Assembly: GCA_964402685.1 (NCBI GenBank) | Contig: CAYODE010000002.1 | Location: forward strand, 21,826-85,825 | Length of the DNA: 64,000 nt | Reading direction: 5' to 3' | Origin: Aestuariivita sp964402685 | GTDB lineage: Bacteria; Pseudomonadota; Alphaproteobacteria; Rhodobacterales; Rhodobacteraceae | Part shown: positions 63,411 to 64,000 of the stretch, piece after piece | How positions within the stretch are numbered: the stretch's first letter is position 1 | Layout of the letters: the number at the start of each line of letters is the position of its first letter | Translations under genes and position numbers: made by a program | The notes under the pieces: model-generated | Told to the model about the DNA's origin: nothing | What the model saw: only the letters and a program-made list of their open reading frames with translations | Databases searched by the model: none

Positions 63411-63995
63411 TTAGGGCAACGCCGCTCCAACGGTGAACGCACCACCGAAAGGCCCATTGACCGTTGCACCGAAGGCCGGCACACCCAGAGGTGTGATGCT
63501 CAGCGCTGCTGTCGGAGCAGGCTGCGTTCCATCGATCAAGCTGCCGAATGGGTTAGCGCTGTCTTGCGACCAGTTGATCGCAACGTTGTCATCACCTTGC
63601 TGCAGGATTTGCTGGTTAGCACCGCGGCCTGGGAAGAGGCCAAAGATAGCATTGTTGTCCAGCGCGACGTTGATCGCGGTGTTGTCGTCACCTTCTTGAA
63701 TGACCAGCGACTCGTGGTCGACATTGCCACCACCGACACCAAAGATCGGTCCAAACGGCGCAGTTTCTGCCAGCTGGTATGACCATGCTTGGTTGCCGTT
63801 ACCGTCTGCGATTTGAACTGCAATCTGATCATCGCCGTTCTGATAGATGACCTGAGTGTTAGGATCAGGTGTGAACGTGTTGAACGACAGGTTTGCCGCT
63901 TGGTTGTCATCGCCCAGCTGCGTGATGAACGCGTCTTGAGCAGATGCAGCGCCGGCCAGTGCGATGATCGCGGCCGAGAGGTACAAAGTTTTCAT
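63411..63995 (-). CDS. Curlin-repeat protein, CsgA-like major subunit
   Basis: A 194-residue secreted protein with a signal peptide ending ASA near residue 19 and a mature start QDAFITQLGDDN. Four or so Q-x-G-D-D-N type repeats follow (QLGDDNQA, QNGDDQIA, QEGDDNTA, QQGDDNVA) at about 35-residue spacing, longer than in the other curlin. The C-terminal 50 residues are hydrophobic and lack repeats. The ATG lies five bases from the window edge, so its promoter is outside. Confidence 0.82.
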   Translation of the reverse strand: MKTLYLSAAIIALAGAASAQDAFITQLGDDNQAANLSFNTFTPDPNTQVIYQNGDDQIAVQIADGNGNQAWSYQLAETAPFGPIFGVGGGNVDHESLVIQEGDDNTAINVALDNNAIFGLFPGRGANQQILQQGDDNVAINWSQDSANPFGSLIDGTQPAPTAALSITPLGVPAFGATVNGPFGGAFTVGAALP

Positions 63996-64000
63996 GGTTA

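Noticed and set aside
1..64000. CRISPR arrays, tRNA/rRNA genes, insertion sequences, prophage
   Set aside because: None was seen on reading both strands; the only direct tandem repeat found is the short pair at 63357-63392.

Overview
The window looks like chromosomal or plasmid DNA of a marine alphaproteobacterium of the Rhodobacteraceae (Roseobacter group). This is inferred from gene content, not from a database search. The supporting genes are a DddL-type DMSP lyase, several TRAP and ABC transporters for small organic nitrogen compounds, a non-pyrrolysine MttB homologue beside a dimethylglycine-dehydrogenase-like flavoprotein, HyuAB, EutBC and a curli-type fibre cluster. The DNA is moderately GC-rich with many ATGA/GTGA start-stop overlaps. 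I saw no rRNA, tRNA, CRISPR array, insertion sequence or phage gene.

Layout. 0.4-7.4 kb: a secreted DUF995-like protein, then a two-gene polysaccharide locus (a GH18-like/NodB deacetylase/GT2 fusion and a DUF3131 protein). 7.6-10.7 kb: an arsenate operon (ArsR-ArsC fusion, GAPDH, ArsJ). 10.7-19.8 kb: a dipeptide-type ABC importer and its LysR regulator, divergent from an amidohydrolase coupled to a CobW-type GTPase. 19.9-22.5 kb: an NMT1/THI5-type ABC importer. 22.8-25.6 kb: a zinc alcohol dehydrogenase, a TIGR03084-type protein, a decayed hypE fragment and a small secreted protein. 25.9-34.9 kb: HyuA, HyuB, a HisC-like aminotransferase and an Asp/Glu racemase-like protein, facing a TRAP transporter. 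35.4-40.5 kb: a LysR regulator, an MttB-family methyltransferase and a DMGDH-like oxidoreductase. 40.5-45.4 kb: a four-gene catabolic operon (DUF1185, alpha/beta hydrolase, LLM flavoprotein, aldehyde dehydrogenase) under a divergent LysR gene. 45.4-47.9 kb: DddL, an HD-domain protein and a small PilP-like protein. 48.4-56.3 kb: a racemase divergent from a TPP enzyme/enolase-superfamily/DadA-like/TRAP operon. 56.3-58.4 kb: EutC and EutB. 58.7-64 kb: a small secreted protein, a large XRE/helical-repeat regulator, and a minus-strand curli cluster (two curlin-repeat proteins, CsgF, CsgG).

How the genes work together. Most of the window is a string of import-plus-catabolism modules, each with a transporter, two to four enzymes and often its own LysR gene. 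In all four transporter operons a strong hairpin follows the binding-protein gene and precedes the membrane-component genes, which would favour excess binding protein. The ends of the window carry surface functions: a polysaccharide synthesis/deacetylation fusion on the left and curli-like fibres on the right. Possible undescribed systems are the PgaB/PgaC-like single-chain polysaccharide machine with its DUF3131 partner, the TPP/enolase/DadA/TRAP pathway, the DUF1185/LLM/ALDH pathway and the amidohydrolase-CobW pair.
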